This document shows positions 32,945-41,226 of a stretch of 64,000 nucleotides of DNA, piece after piece. Each line of letters opens with the position of its first letter. Position 1 is the first letter of the stretch. The position numbers were made by a program, and so were the translations under genes. The stretch is taken from positions 1 through 64,000 of the forward strand of contig NZ_PVXO01000052.1 in assembly GCF_002995785.1 (NCBI RefSeq). Direction: 5' to 3'. This DNA is from Clostridium liquoris. Its GTDB lineage: Bacteria; Bacillota; Clostridia; Clostridiales; Clostridiaceae. The notes under the pieces are model-generated. The model was not told the origin of the DNA and did no database searches. It was given only the letters and a program-made list of their open reading frames with translations.

Positions 32945-33708
32945 AAATAGCAATTGTCACTGGTGCTTCTTCAGGAATAGGACGGGAATTCGTGCGCCAG
33001 ATCGCCAGAAAAGAACATCTGGATGAAATATGGGTCATGGCCAGGAGGGAAAACAGGCTGAATGAACTGAAAAATGAAATAACCGAGACCATAATAAGAC
33101 CGATTCCGCTGGATCTGATAAAAGAGGAAAGCATAAAATCTATTGCTGCTCTTCTAAAGGAAGAAAAACCGGATGTGCGCATCCTTGTCAACGCTTCCGG
33201 CTTTGGAAAATTTGGTACCTATAAAGACCTTTCTCTTCAGGAAATCAACAATATGATCGACCTGAACTGCAAGGCGGCCGTCAATCTTACAATGATTACC
33301 CTACCCCATATGAATAAGAACGCACGAATCATTGAAATCTGTTCGGCTTCAGCGTTTCAACCTTTGCCTGGGCTTAATATTTATGCCGCAACAAAGGCTT
33401 TTCTTTATCACTACTCACGAGCCCTCAGATGGGAACTCTTCCCACGCCGGATCAAGGTTACGGCCGTATGCCCCGATTGGGTGAAAACTGAGTTCTGTAA
33501 AGTGGCGGCAGATACGAAAAACGGGCATACCGTCAAGCATTTTCCCTTTGCAGTGGAACCCAAAAATGTTGTCGCCTGCGCACTGTTTGACAGCCACCTG
33601 GGATTGCCAGTGTCCACTTACTCTGTGGCTTTCATTCACCGGATTTGTGCAAAGTTCATTCCCCATGAAATCATTATCGCTATTTGGGAAGCCCTTCGCA
33701 GGATATAA
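32941..33708 (+). CDS. short-chain dehydrogenase/reductase (SDR)
   Basis: The 255-residue protein starts at a TTG with AAAGGAT upstream. It has the SDR hallmarks: NAD(P)-binding TGASSGIG at residues 7-14, NASGFG near 84, and the catalytic YAATK (Y-x3-K) near 149 with a serine 14 residues earlier. A basic residue early in the protein (R36-R37 after WVMA) favours NADP. The substrate is unknown. The DNA is clearly richer in G and C than the activase gene before it, which points to recent transfer and makes a role in the same pathway doubtful. Confidence 0.8.
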   Translation: MKIAIVTGASSGIGREFVRQIARKEHLDEIWVMARRENRLNELKNEITETIIRPIPLDLIKEESIKSIAALLKEEKPDVRILVNASGFGKFGTYKDLSLQEINNMIDLNCKAAVNLTMITLPHMNKNARIIEICSASAFQPLPGLNIYAATKAFLYHYSRALRWELFPRRIKVTAVCPDWVKTEFCKVAADTKNGHTVKHFPFAVEPKNVVACALFDSHLGLPVSTYSVAFIHRICAKFIPHEIIIAIWEALRRI

Positions 33709-33854
33709 TGTATGACGGGGGACGATTCATAACATCTCCCTGGTACATTAGCACTTTCTTTGATTTTCTTTGTGAGGTCTTTAAGAGCAAAACTAAAAAA
33801 AGTCAACCTCATTCATAATCAAGACACTGCGCTCAGCACATTGCATAAATCTAT

Positions 33855-34110
33855 ATTATCAAATATAGAAAAGTTAAGAAAACATTGGTTCCAACATATC
33901 TAATTGAATTGTTAAAATATTTACATAACGCTTCAAAGTCACCTTTATAATTAGCACAAAATATTGCAAACTTATGTTCCTCTATTTAATAGATTTCTGT
34001 TTCAAGTCCAATATACTCAATTCATAAATTCAAATCATTCCGTTTCACCATACCTTCTTGTCTTATCATATCCGACTTTCACGTCACAGGCATACTTTAA
34101 AGGAAAACTT
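33855..34110 (-). pseudogene. degenerate gene remains with stops and frameshift
   Basis: On the minus strand, pieces such as KYACDVKVGYDKTRRYG and IEEHKFAIFCANYKGDFEAL occur in two frames, broken by stop codons. Each piece has normal protein-like composition, so this looks like a decayed gene. I do not recognise its family. Confidence 0.35.
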
Positions 34111-34174
34111 CACCTTCATTCAGATTTTCAGTTTCTCTGATAGATACTTCTAATAGCTCGTTAACATCATTCAT
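34097..34174 (-). pseudogene. truncated small gene (DUF1413-like start)
   Basis: A 25-codon frame (MNDVNELLEVSIRETENLNE start, ending GEVFL) has a very good ribosome site (AAGGAGAGG) and an excellent promoter and operator upstream, but stops at once. The start resembles small DUF1413-type proteins of about 70 residues. The rest is lost or out of frame, running into the degenerate sequence downstream. Confidence 0.4.
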
Positions 34175-34194
34175 GCTGTCCTCTCCTTATCAAA

Positions 34195-34251
34195 TAACAA
34201 TATCAACAACATTGTTAATAAGATTATATATACATTACCAACTTTAGTCAA
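34195..34251 (-). promoter_or_regulatory. strong promoter with inverted-repeat operator
   Basis: On the minus strand, TTGACT (34251-34246) and TATAAT (34228-34223) are 17 bases apart. Just downstream TAACAAT (34195-34201) and ATTGTTA (34211-34217) form an inverted repeat where a repressor could block. It drives only the truncated frame at 34097-34174. Confidence 0.6.
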
Positions 34252-34261
34252 TTTACAAAAG

Positions 34262-34301
34262 AAAAACTGCCAACTAAAAGAATCTATCTCTCGATTGGCG
34301 G
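34262..34301 (-). terminator. minus-strand stem-loop with T-run
   Basis: CTGCCAAC (34267-34274) pairs with ATTGGCGG (34294-34301) with one mismatch and one G-T pair, and on the minus strand TTTTT follows. No gene ends upstream of it on that strand, so it may be left from a lost gene. Confidence 0.4.
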
Positions 34302-34411
34302 TCGGTCATCAATATTATCTCCTTCTGCAATTGATATTAATAAGATAATAAAGTATACTATAAATAATTTTGATAAATAAAAAACAAAGTAATATAAAAT
34401 GAAAGGAGGAC

Positions 34412-34491
34412 GTAGTAGACAATATTTTGTGTATAAGTAGTAATAAATATTGTATTTATGTCATTTATATATTTGCTAAACAGTCTACTAC
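34412..34491. repeat. nested inverted repeats before the excisionase-type gene
   Basis: GTAGTAGAC (34412-34420) pairs with GTCTACTAC (34483-34491), and ACAATATT (34419-34426) with AATATTGT (34446-34453). A good ribosome site, GAAAGGAGGA (34401-34410), lies directly before it, but the next sensible ATG is about 100 bases away at 34509. The structure may be a small insertion that parted the two, or a controlled leader. Confidence 0.4.
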
Positions 34492-34508
34492 TAAAAATAA
34501 ATCATATC

Positions 34509-34940
34509 ATGGATGATATATTAAATCTTCAACAGGCTTGCAGTTTTTTAGGTGTAAGCGAAAGAACAATAATAAAACTTTTAAAGGAAGAACATATACC
34601 TGCAAGAAAGATTGGGAGAGAATGGCGCTTTAGTAAAAATGCACTTATTGAATGGATATCATCAGGGGATTCCTATACATACAATAACCGTGAGGATCCA
34701 TATGCCATATACGAAGATAGTACTGGAAACTTAAAGGAATTAATGAATACTATATCAACAAAACTTGCTAAATTAAATGAAACTAATGATATAAGGACAA
34801 TAGTAGATGGCATTAATGATAGCATAACCATACCAGATAATCTGAGATTGTCTGTTAGCTATAAACAAAAGGGAGATTTAGAGAGGCTATCCTTTAAGCT
34901 TTGCTGGCCTCTAAGAGATGATTTTAAAATAAACCCATAG
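34509..34940 (+). CDS. excisionase-type helix-turn-helix DNA-binding protein
   Basis: From the ATG at 34509 the product has 143 residues. It begins with a MerR-like excisionase domain: LNLQQACSFLGVSERTIIKL, then IPARKIGREWRFSKNALIEW. This small winged helix is found in phage excisionases and in many plasmid or transposon regulators. The remaining 85 residues are unrecognised. Neither possible start (34458 or 34509) has a close ribosome site. No integrase is near. It could be a regulator left by a mobile element, or control the ABC exporter genes that converge on it. Confidence 0.6.
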   Translation: MDDILNLQQACSFLGVSERTIIKLLKEEHIPARKIGREWRFSKNALIEWISSGDSYTYNNREDPYAIYEDSTGNLKELMNTISTKLAKLNETNDIRTIVDGINDSITIPDNLRLSVSYKQKGDLERLSFKLCWPLRDDFKINP

Positions 34941-34957
34941 ATAGCAAAAAACTAAAA

Positions 34958-34977
34958 TGGGGTTAATATTAACCCCA
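34958..34977 (-). terminator. terminator overlapping the exporter stop codon
   Basis: TGGGGTTAATATTAACCCCA is a perfect 20-base palindrome that contains the stop codon of the gene at 34969. On the minus strand TTTTAGTTTTTTG follows. Confidence 0.7.
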
Positions 34978-36732
34978 AGTCAATTTCTCAAGCTCAATAT
35001 GGCTCTTGTACCAATCATCCATCTCTAGCAATTCCTCTGGTGAGCCTACATTTTTAATGCTGCCATTTTCTAAAATAACTACTCTATCACTTACAACCAT
35101 AGAGGATAAACGATGGGAAATGGACAATATAGTATGAGAGTAACTTGCTTTTTTAAGTACAGATACAATCCTCTCTTCTGTAATAGAGTCAAGATTTGAT
35201 GTAATCTCATCTAAAAGTAGTATAGGAGGATTTAATACAATTGCCCTTGCTATTGCTAAAAGCTGCTTTTGGCCCTGAGAAAAAAGTGAATCATGCACAA
35301 CAATAGTATCTAAACCATTCTCTAAAGACTCCACATACTCTTTAAGGCCTACAAAGTCTACTGCATTTTCTATATCCTCCCTTTTAATACTATTATCCTT
35401 AAGGCTTATTTGCTCTGCTACAGTTCCATTTATAATAGAAATACCTTGATCTACATACCCAAATATTTTACGTTTTTTTGAATTTGGTACATCATAAACA
35501 TCAACACCATTTATGGTTATACTTCCCGAAGACGGCTTAATGAGTCCCATAACAAGCTTAAATAATGTGGTTTTGCCAACGCCAGTCCTTCCGATAAAGG
35601 CAACCTTTTCATTCTTCTTTATATCAAGATTTATATTTTTAAGTACATAGTCATCTTCCTCATACTTGAAGAAAACATTATTAAAAGCTAGCATAACATC
35701 TTTATCTGATTTCATTATATCTCCTACAATCAGGCTATTATCCTTTATGCCATCTTCTGGTTCATTATAAAAATCGTTTACCCTATATATACCAGATATT
35801 GCCCGCTGTATGTTTTGAAGCTCCATACCTAAGTTGTCAATTGGTGAGAATAGGTTGGATATTAATTCAATTGATGCTGCAACCATACCAGGGGATATAC
35901 CCAAATAGTTTAATTCTTTAGATGATAATACCACAATGAATCCAATAATTATTGCCTTAGTTATCTGTACTATTGGAGAATATATAGAATCATAAAAATT
36001 AACCTTCTCTATGGTTTTATAGTTATCTAGCAAGTAATTAGTATAGTTTTTTTCCATATATTCTTCCTTGCTATAGGATTTAATCATCTGTATATTTTTT
36101 AAGCTTTCAGAAATGTGGTTATTTACCCTGCCTACTAATACCCTATTTTGGATTTGGGCCTTAAGCATCCTCCCTTGGAAAAACCTCGTGATGCCATATA
36201 TAATTGGAAGCAATAGCAATGTTATAATACCTAGGCTACTGCTAAACATCCAAATTGAGATGACTATTCCAATAATCTTAAAGCAATCAACCATCATTCC
36301 AATAATACCATCTGTAAATAAAGAATTAATAGCGTCCACATCATTGGTAAACCTTGATACAATTGCACCTGAGCCATTCGATGAGAAAAATAGTGTATTT
36401 ATATTCTCAAGCTTTCCCATCATGTCATATCGTATTTCCTTTGTAATCTTTTGACCTAAAATCGTAAGTATTACCTCTTTTAAAAACTCAAATACGCCTA
36501 TGAACAAAAGTGCTCCCATATAAGCAAAAGCTAATGCAAGCAGCTTGTTATTATTGCTGCTATGGCTATTTTGTGCAAGCATATTGTCTATTATATATCT
36601 TAAAATATGAGGAGGAATTAAACTTGTAATAACAGCACCTAAAACAGCAAAGGCTAGTAATATAACCATCCCTATATTTTTCTTAAAGACCTTAATCATT
36701 GACTTTTTAACTAGATTATTATCTTTGTCCAT
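34969..36732 (-). CDS. ABC exporter half-transporter, catalytic-Glu subunit
   Basis: The 587-residue protein has an N-terminal six-helix exporter domain (about 20-320) and a C-terminal ATPase: Walker A GRTGVGKTT, signature FSQGQKQLL, Walker B LLLDEITSNLD with the catalytic glutamate, and switch histidine in ISHRLSS. The signature is not the usual LSGGQ. It starts two bases after the stop of the 577-residue gene upstream, so the two form a heterodimer of the BmrCD/TM287-288 type, which pump drugs, peptides or lipids. The substrate is unknown. Confidence 0.85.
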   Translation of the reverse strand: MDKDNNLVKKSMIKVFKKNIGMVILLAFAVLGAVITSLIPPHILRYIIDNMLAQNSHSSNNNKLLALAFAYMGALLFIGVFEFLKEVILTILGQKITKEIRYDMMGKLENINTLFFSSNGSGAIVSRFTNDVDAINSLFTDGIIGMMVDCFKIIGIVISIWMFSSSLGIITLLLLPIIYGITRFFQGRMLKAQIQNRVLVGRVNNHISESLKNIQMIKSYSKEEYMEKNYTNYLLDNYKTIEKVNFYDSIYSPIVQITKAIIIGFIVVLSSKELNYLGISPGMVAASIELISNLFSPIDNLGMELQNIQRAISGIYRVNDFYNEPEDGIKDNSLIVGDIMKSDKDVMLAFNNVFFKYEEDDYVLKNINLDIKKNEKVAFIGRTGVGKTTLFKLVMGLIKPSSGSITINGVDVYDVPNSKKRKIFGYVDQGISIINGTVAEQISLKDNSIKREDIENAVDFVGLKEYVESLENGLDTIVVHDSLFSQGQKQLLAIARAIVLNPPILLLDEITSNLDSITEERIVSVLKKASYSHTILSISHRLSSMVVSDRVVILENGSIKNVGSPEELLEMDDWYKSHIELEKLTWG

Positions 36733-36734
36733 TA

Positions 36735-38468
36735 CTATTCCTCCTCTCCCATATGCTGTAGGTTAAATATTGTAGCATAAATATCAGAGTTTTTTAGAAG
36801 CTCCTTATGTGTGCCATACTCTGCTGTTTTATCTTCTTTAAGGAGTATAACTTTATCAATCTTTTCAAAAATAGCTAAACGATGAGATATTATAATTATT
36901 AGACTTCTTTTATAATTGTTTCTTAGATTCTCTATTATTTTCTCCTCTGTTTTCATATCAACTGCTGAAAATGGATCGTCTAATATTATTATCTTATTTT
37001 TATTAATAAGCGCCCTTGCAAGGGCTATTCTTGACTGCTGACCACCGCTTAACTTTACTCCGTTATTTCCAACTAGAGTATTTTCTCCGTGGCTCATTTT
37101 ATCTAAATCAGTGTCAAAGCAAACATCCTTTATAACATCACTAATATCTTGTCCACAGCCAAGGGTTATATTGTTATAGATAGTATCTGAAAGCAGCTGG
37201 GGATTATGACCTAAATATGAAATCATCTGACTCCTTTCATATTCTGTGTAATCCATCAATTCCTTGCCATCTATCTTAATACTTCCTAAATAAGGGTAAA
37301 TGCCAAGCAAAGATAGGCCAAGAGTTGATTTACCAGATGCAATAGGACCAGTAATTCCTACTATCTCTCCACTATTAGCTTCAAAACTTACATTTTCAAT
37401 TATACTATCCTTATTTTCGCCATAGGAGAAGGATAGATTCCTTACTAAAAGATTTGTATCTTTTAAGTTTATATTAGTGTCAGTGTCTTTAGATTTATAT
37501 TCCAAAAGATAAGGTTCTATTCTCTTAAAGGAAACCTGGGACTTTTGAACAGAATTAAACAACTTAGCTACCTTACTAGCCTTATAGGCCATGGCAGTAA
37601 ACATAGTTATGTAAGTTGAAAAAATTCCTACCGTCCATACTCCTTTGTTTACATTTTGCCCTCCAAGATAAATAACTATAATAACTCCTAGCATTGCTAT
37701 AACATTATATATAGGCTGCATGGAATTTTCCAAAATATTCGCTTTAATAGCCTTGTTCTGCAAACCCTCCAAATCCTCTTTGTATTTCTCCCTATTTTGA
37801 GACTCCACTCCATTTACACGATAAAGCATAGAATTTTCAACTATGTCATAGGTAACACCTGCAACCTCACTGCTCTTTTTGCGGAAAGCAGTAGAATACC
37901 TATATATACGCCCTTTCAATTTCTCTGCAATTATCATTGCCACAGGAATGAAAATTATAGATAGGGCAGTTATCTTAGCGTCATAGACAAATAAAGATAT
38001 TATATATGAGATCATAAGTACGCCAGTATCAAAAATTTCTGTAGTAAACTTTCTCATACCCTCAACGCATAAATCTACATCAGATACCATCCTGGTCATT
38101 AGATTGCCTACATCTTCCTTGTCAAGTTCTGCCGCATCTTTATGCATTATGCTATTATAAATCATAAAACGCATTGTAGCACTTGTACTATTTGCAAAAC
38201 GCCTTATATAAAAACGCTTGAAGTATCTCAGAATCTGAATAGATGCAATAACTAAAACATATATGACTGCAAGTTTTAATGTAGAATATAGACTGTACCC
38301 ATATGCAATAGAGTCAATTAACTTTCCTTGGTAAATAGGTCCTAGCACTGTTCCGCCATTACAAGATATCCCAAAGATTATAATCAGCACTACAGTAAGC
38401 TTTTCCTTCTTCCAATAATTAATAATCTTATTTGGATGCTCCATAGGCTCAATCTTAAACTTTACCAC
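36735..38468 (-). CDS. ABC exporter half-transporter, degenerate-site subunit
   Basis: The 577-residue product begins at the GTG at 38468, which has GGGGGG upstream; an ATG 13 codons earlier has none. It has six membrane helices and an ATPase with Walker A GPIASGKST, a standard signature LSGGQQSR, and Walker B ILDDPFSAVD, where aspartate replaces the catalytic glutamate. With the partner's unusual FSQGQ this gives one degenerate and one active ATP site, the known asymmetry of heterodimeric exporters. It is the first gene of the two. Confidence 0.85.
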   Translation of the reverse strand: MVKFKIEPMEHPNKIINYWKKEKLTVVLIIIFGISCNGGTVLGPIYQGKLIDSIAYGYSLYSTLKLAVIYVLVIASIQILRYFKRFYIRRFANSTSATMRFMIYNSIMHKDAAELDKEDVGNLMTRMVSDVDLCVEGMRKFTTEIFDTGVLMISYIISLFVYDAKITALSIIFIPVAMIIAEKLKGRIYRYSTAFRKKSSEVAGVTYDIVENSMLYRVNGVESQNREKYKEDLEGLQNKAIKANILENSMQPIYNVIAMLGVIIVIYLGGQNVNKGVWTVGIFSTYITMFTAMAYKASKVAKLFNSVQKSQVSFKRIEPYLLEYKSKDTDTNINLKDTNLLVRNLSFSYGENKDSIIENVSFEANSGEIVGITGPIASGKSTLGLSLLGIYPYLGSIKIDGKELMDYTEYERSQMISYLGHNPQLLSDTIYNNITLGCGQDISDVIKDVCFDTDLDKMSHGENTLVGNNGVKLSGGQQSRIALARALINKNKIIILDDPFSAVDMKTEEKIIENLRNNYKRSLIIIISHRLAIFEKIDKVILLKEDKTAEYGTHKELLKNSDIYATIFNLQHMGEEE

Positions 38469-38554
38469 AATATTCCCCCCATTCAAAATCTTAAAATTCT
38501 CTAACAAATATAGCTAAGTTTACTACCTCTGCTATTACACTATAAATAATACAA

Positions 38555-38740
38555 CTATTTGCACTTATAGTCAATCATATCAATACTATCTTCATTTAAA
38601 TTAGTACCATATTCTTTTAGTTGATTAAAAATTGAGCAGTTACTCAATACTACATTAAAGTAAAGCTCCCAGCCCAGGAATGGCATAAATCTTTGATGAT
38701 ACCAAATTAAGTCAATCAACAAAGTGAAAAACACCAGCAA
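38555..38740 (-). pseudogene. possible gene fragment, unknown
   Basis: A 61-codon frame reads MLVFFTLLIDLIWYHQRFMP, then FLGWELYFNVVL and an acidic end. It has protein-like composition but no ribosome site or domain that I recognise. It lies in the 309-base gap between hsdS copy B and the exporter genes, a place of rearrangement, so I treat it as a likely remnant. Confidence 0.25.
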
Positions 38741-38747
38741 AGAATAT

Positions 38748-38776
38748 TTTACATTTCCTTACAAGTGCCTGACCCC
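38748..38776 (-). repeat. dispersed GGGGTCAGGCAC repeat, minus orientation
   Basis: It lies directly after the stop codon of hsdS copy B and is the right-hand twin of the copy at 25180-25207, which follows hsdS copy A. The flank TTTACATTTCC is identical to that of the 14587 and 27758 copies. Confidence 0.7.
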
Positions 38777-38777
38777 C

Positions 38778-40022
38778 TTATGCAAACATCTGTTGTAGTA
38801 ATGATTTCTTTTGTTCTTTTAAGTGATTTAACTTACGTTGATTAAGGGTGATAAGATTATCGAGTTGTTCAAAAAACTGTCCAATTTTCAATTGTTCACC
38901 TATACTAGGAACATCTATAATGGTTTCTCTGATTGTCTTTAATCCTAGATTCTTAATTGTGGTACCAGTTAAATTATTAAAAAAATACTCGTGTATAGCA
39001 GACGTTTGTAAGTAATAATAAATATATTTTTTATTAAAATCTCTTATTTTTATAAACGCGGTACTCTTTCCCAACATGATTTTTTCGCCTGAATACCAAG
39101 CTAAATTACCAATTGTCCCATTTATAGACATTAATATGGTATTACAATCTAATGTTTTATCATCATCAGATTGTTCTATATAAGATACCCGTTTTGTCTC
39201 CTCAGTAATTTCAATGTTTCCATTTACTAAATTGTTTCCATTTATAAAATAAACATCGCCAGTATCTTTAAATTCTGGTGTTCCATGCAATCCATCACCT
39301 ATTTTTGATGTACCATCTGATAACTTACGCTGTTCCCAAGGATCAGTAAATCCTGGGAAACGAAGTTCTGGAAAATCTTCACTATTTTTCGGAAACATTT
39401 TTTGTAACAAACTTTTCTTCCTATCTTGCAAACGATTTAACTTACACTGATGAAGGGTGATAAGGTTATCTAACTGTGCAAAAAATTCACCAATTTTAGT
39501 TTGCTCCTCAAAACTTGGTAGTTTCAAAATAAACTTTCTTACATTCTCCATACTTAATGCTGGTTGAGATGACGTAGCTATTAGTGGGAATATAACTTCA
39601 TCATAATATGTTTTATTCCCCATCATTTGAATGATGAACTGTGGGTCGATTTCTTTTCTTAGTCTGATTCTTGCAACATTAGGAGCTAAATAGTATTTAT
39701 TATCTTCAGGTATTATAGCTAATTCGCCAACAGTTCCAACATAAGTAAATAGAATATCATTCTTAAACAACTTACTTCGATTTAGTTTAGAAAAATCGCT
39801 TTGATCAATATATTTCACATCATCTAGTATTATTTTCCCACCTTTTACATTCAATCCTCGCAATGCAATTATCGTTCCTTCGTCAGAATAAGTCACATAT
39901 TCAGTAAACTCAAAACCTGCAAGTTTAGTTACATCTGAAATATCCCCCAACTTATGCTGTTTCCAAGGGTCAGTGAATCCTGGAAACCTTATTTTAGGTA
40001 CATTTGCTTTGCTTTTATCCAT
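38778..40022 (-). CDS. hsdS: type I restriction enzyme specificity subunit HsdS (copy B)
   Basis: The 414-residue protein starts at the ATG at 40022 with AGGAGA upstream. It has the same frame as copy A: RFPGFTDPW at the start and middle, KKSLLQKMFPKN in the centre and KKSLLQQMFA at the end. The two target-recognition domains (about 20-165 and 220-370) differ from those of copy A, so it should direct a different target sequence. It also has no hsdM or hsdR near. Recombination with copy A through the shared centre would join one domain of each. Confidence 0.9.
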   Translation of the reverse strand: MDKSKANVPKIRFPGFTDPWKQHKLGDISDVTKLAGFEFTEYVTYSDEGTIIALRGLNVKGGKIILDDVKYIDQSDFSKLNRSKLFKNDILFTYVGTVGELAIIPEDNKYYLAPNVARIRLRKEIDPQFIIQMMGNKTYYDEVIFPLIATSSQPALSMENVRKFILKLPSFEEQTKIGEFFAQLDNLITLHQCKLNRLQDRKKSLLQKMFPKNSEDFPELRFPGFTDPWEQRKLSDGTSKIGDGLHGTPEFKDTGDVYFINGNNLVNGNIEITEETKRVSYIEQSDDDKTLDCNTILMSINGTIGNLAWYSGEKIMLGKSTAFIKIRDFNKKYIYYYLQTSAIHEYFFNNLTGTTIKNLGLKTIRETIIDVPSIGEQLKIGQFFEQLDNLITLNQRKLNHLKEQKKSLLQQMFA

Positions 40023-40082
40023 TTTATCTCCTATCTTAACCGTCAATTCATAGTCAACAGTTCAATAATTAATTTTAAAGTG

Positions 40083-40297
40083 TCATTAATATCATACCTA
40101 TAATATCTAATATAATTCCAAATGTTGTTTTATTATATACTTTATTATACGCAGCCTTCTTAGGATCCTTTACCCAACCCATACCCTTTTTACCATGCCC
40201 TAGCTTTTTTAACTCATCTCTTCGCTTTCCCAATTGCCCTAATTGCCCTGGCTTTAACTGATTTTTTTAGACTTGGTTTTCTCATACCAATTTTCAT
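40083..40297 (-). pseudogene. internally deleted copy of the basic membrane-protein gene
   Basis: It starts as a near copy of the gene at 26527-27555 ([17 protein letters not shown]) but has a stop after about 24 codons and a frameshift. KKAAYNKVYNKTTFG is then joined directly to LDIIGMILM, with the 230 bases between lost, and then to the hsdS leader, with a further 630 bases lost. The deletion ends carry TCCAAAT and TCATTA, present at both ends in copy A, so slippage between short repeats is the likely cause. Confidence 0.75.
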
Positions 40298-40536
40298 ACA
40301 ATCACCTCATTCATAATAATTTTGGGTATAAAAAGAGCTGAGGTTTTCCTCTCAGCTCTGATTTTTTGTTTAATTTTTGTTATATCTATAATTCCGCCAC
40401 CCCACGGGGATTGCAGGATACATATATAATGTTCTGGTGCGTTGAATTTTATAACATAATCTAGAGCCGCTAGGTGCACTCCTGATCTTGGAGGACCTAG
40501 TATTATTAGATCTGGCTTTTTATCAATGGTTCCTAT
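40294..40536 (-). pseudogene. C-terminal gene fragment, unknown
   Basis: An open frame without a start reads [20 protein letters not shown], then [20 protein letters not shown] and [10 protein letters not shown], to a stop at 40294. It looks like the end of a real protein whose 5' part was lost when the duplication or a neighbouring gene arrived. I do not recognise the family. A terminator lies inside it. Confidence 0.35.
40334..40359. terminator. bidirectional terminator
   Basis: AGAGCTGAG (40334-40342) pairs perfectly with CTCAGCTCT (40351-40359). TTTTTT follows on the plus strand and TTTTT on the minus strand. It could stop the RDD gene transcript. Confidence 0.75.
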
Positions 40537-40541
40537 TTATA

Positions 40542-40928
40542 TTATTTTTCTATTTTTTCAACTCTTAAATCACGATATTTCTTTCCGATAGTATTTCCGT
40601 TTTTACTTTCCATAATAGATGTATACAACATAGAAACAATAATAAATATAATAAGTAATACTGATCCTTTATATTCGCTCACAATTTTAAGCCCTAAAAG
40701 CTTTAATATTACTCTATTAAAAATTAAAAGTCCTACTAATGAAATACCTGTTACAACAATAGTATCAATTAAAATAGCCATAAAGCTATTTTTAAATGAA
40801 ACCCCTTTAGTTTCTTTCTTATGTGCTTCTTCTATACTATCTGAATTTTCTCCTGCAGCCTTTAAATTTTCCTTTGCTATATTATTTTCAACTTCTTCGT
40901 TCTTTATTTCATGATTTTCTTCTGACAT
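40542..40928 (-). CDS. RDD-like membrane protein
   Basis: The 128-residue protein starts at the ATG at 40928 with GGAGG upstream. An acidic soluble N-terminus (about 1-35) precedes two or three membrane helices. The end GNTIGKKYRDLRV matches the RDD family pattern. The first arginine-aspartate signature helix is weak (AILIDTIVV). RDD proteins are small membrane proteins, some with ion-exchange roles; the function is unknown here. It is a lone gene, divergent from the LTA synthase. Confidence 0.6.
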   Translation of the reverse strand: MSEENHEIKNEEVENNIAKENLKAAGENSDSIEEAHKKETKGVSFKNSFMAILIDTIVVTGISLVGLLIFNRVILKLLGLKIVSEYKGSVLLIIFIIVSMLYTSIMESKNGNTIGKKYRDLRVEKIEK

Positions 40929-41226
40929 GTAAAATTCCTCCATTCTTTTATAATGCATAATCCATATAAATATTATTATGCAATAGTATTTAGATAATGT
41001 AAATACATTGACTAATATAAATTTAAGTATTAGAATATAAACCGTGCAAAAAATCCTTCAATTATATATAGGAATTAGATATATATATTTTTATTGTTTG
41101 TTTCCAGTTTATTCACATATTGTTATAATGAAATACATAACTTTATCATATACTTTTTAATGTTAGGTTAAGGTTAGTTTAATTTTTTACATAGAATGAG
41201 AGTATTTTTTGGGGGGCAATTATCAA

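Larger units (their letters stand above)
38748..40311 (-). repeat. large direct duplication, copy B (hsdS plus broken upstream gene)
   Basis: This is the shorter copy of the unit at 25180-27570, in the same orientation, beginning with a dispersed GTGCCTGACCCC repeat and ending at CACCTCAT. The hsdS conserved blocks match closely and the variable domains do not. The upstream gene is reduced by two deletions whose ends share short identical sequences. Confidence 0.8.

Noticed and set aside
32922-33191. Minus-strand frame opposite the SDR gene
   Set aside because: It is a shadow of the SDR coding frame, which has all SDR motifs.
25209-40022. Complete type I restriction system
   Set aside because: Only specificity subunits are present; no HsdM or HsdR motifs occur anywhere between or beside them.
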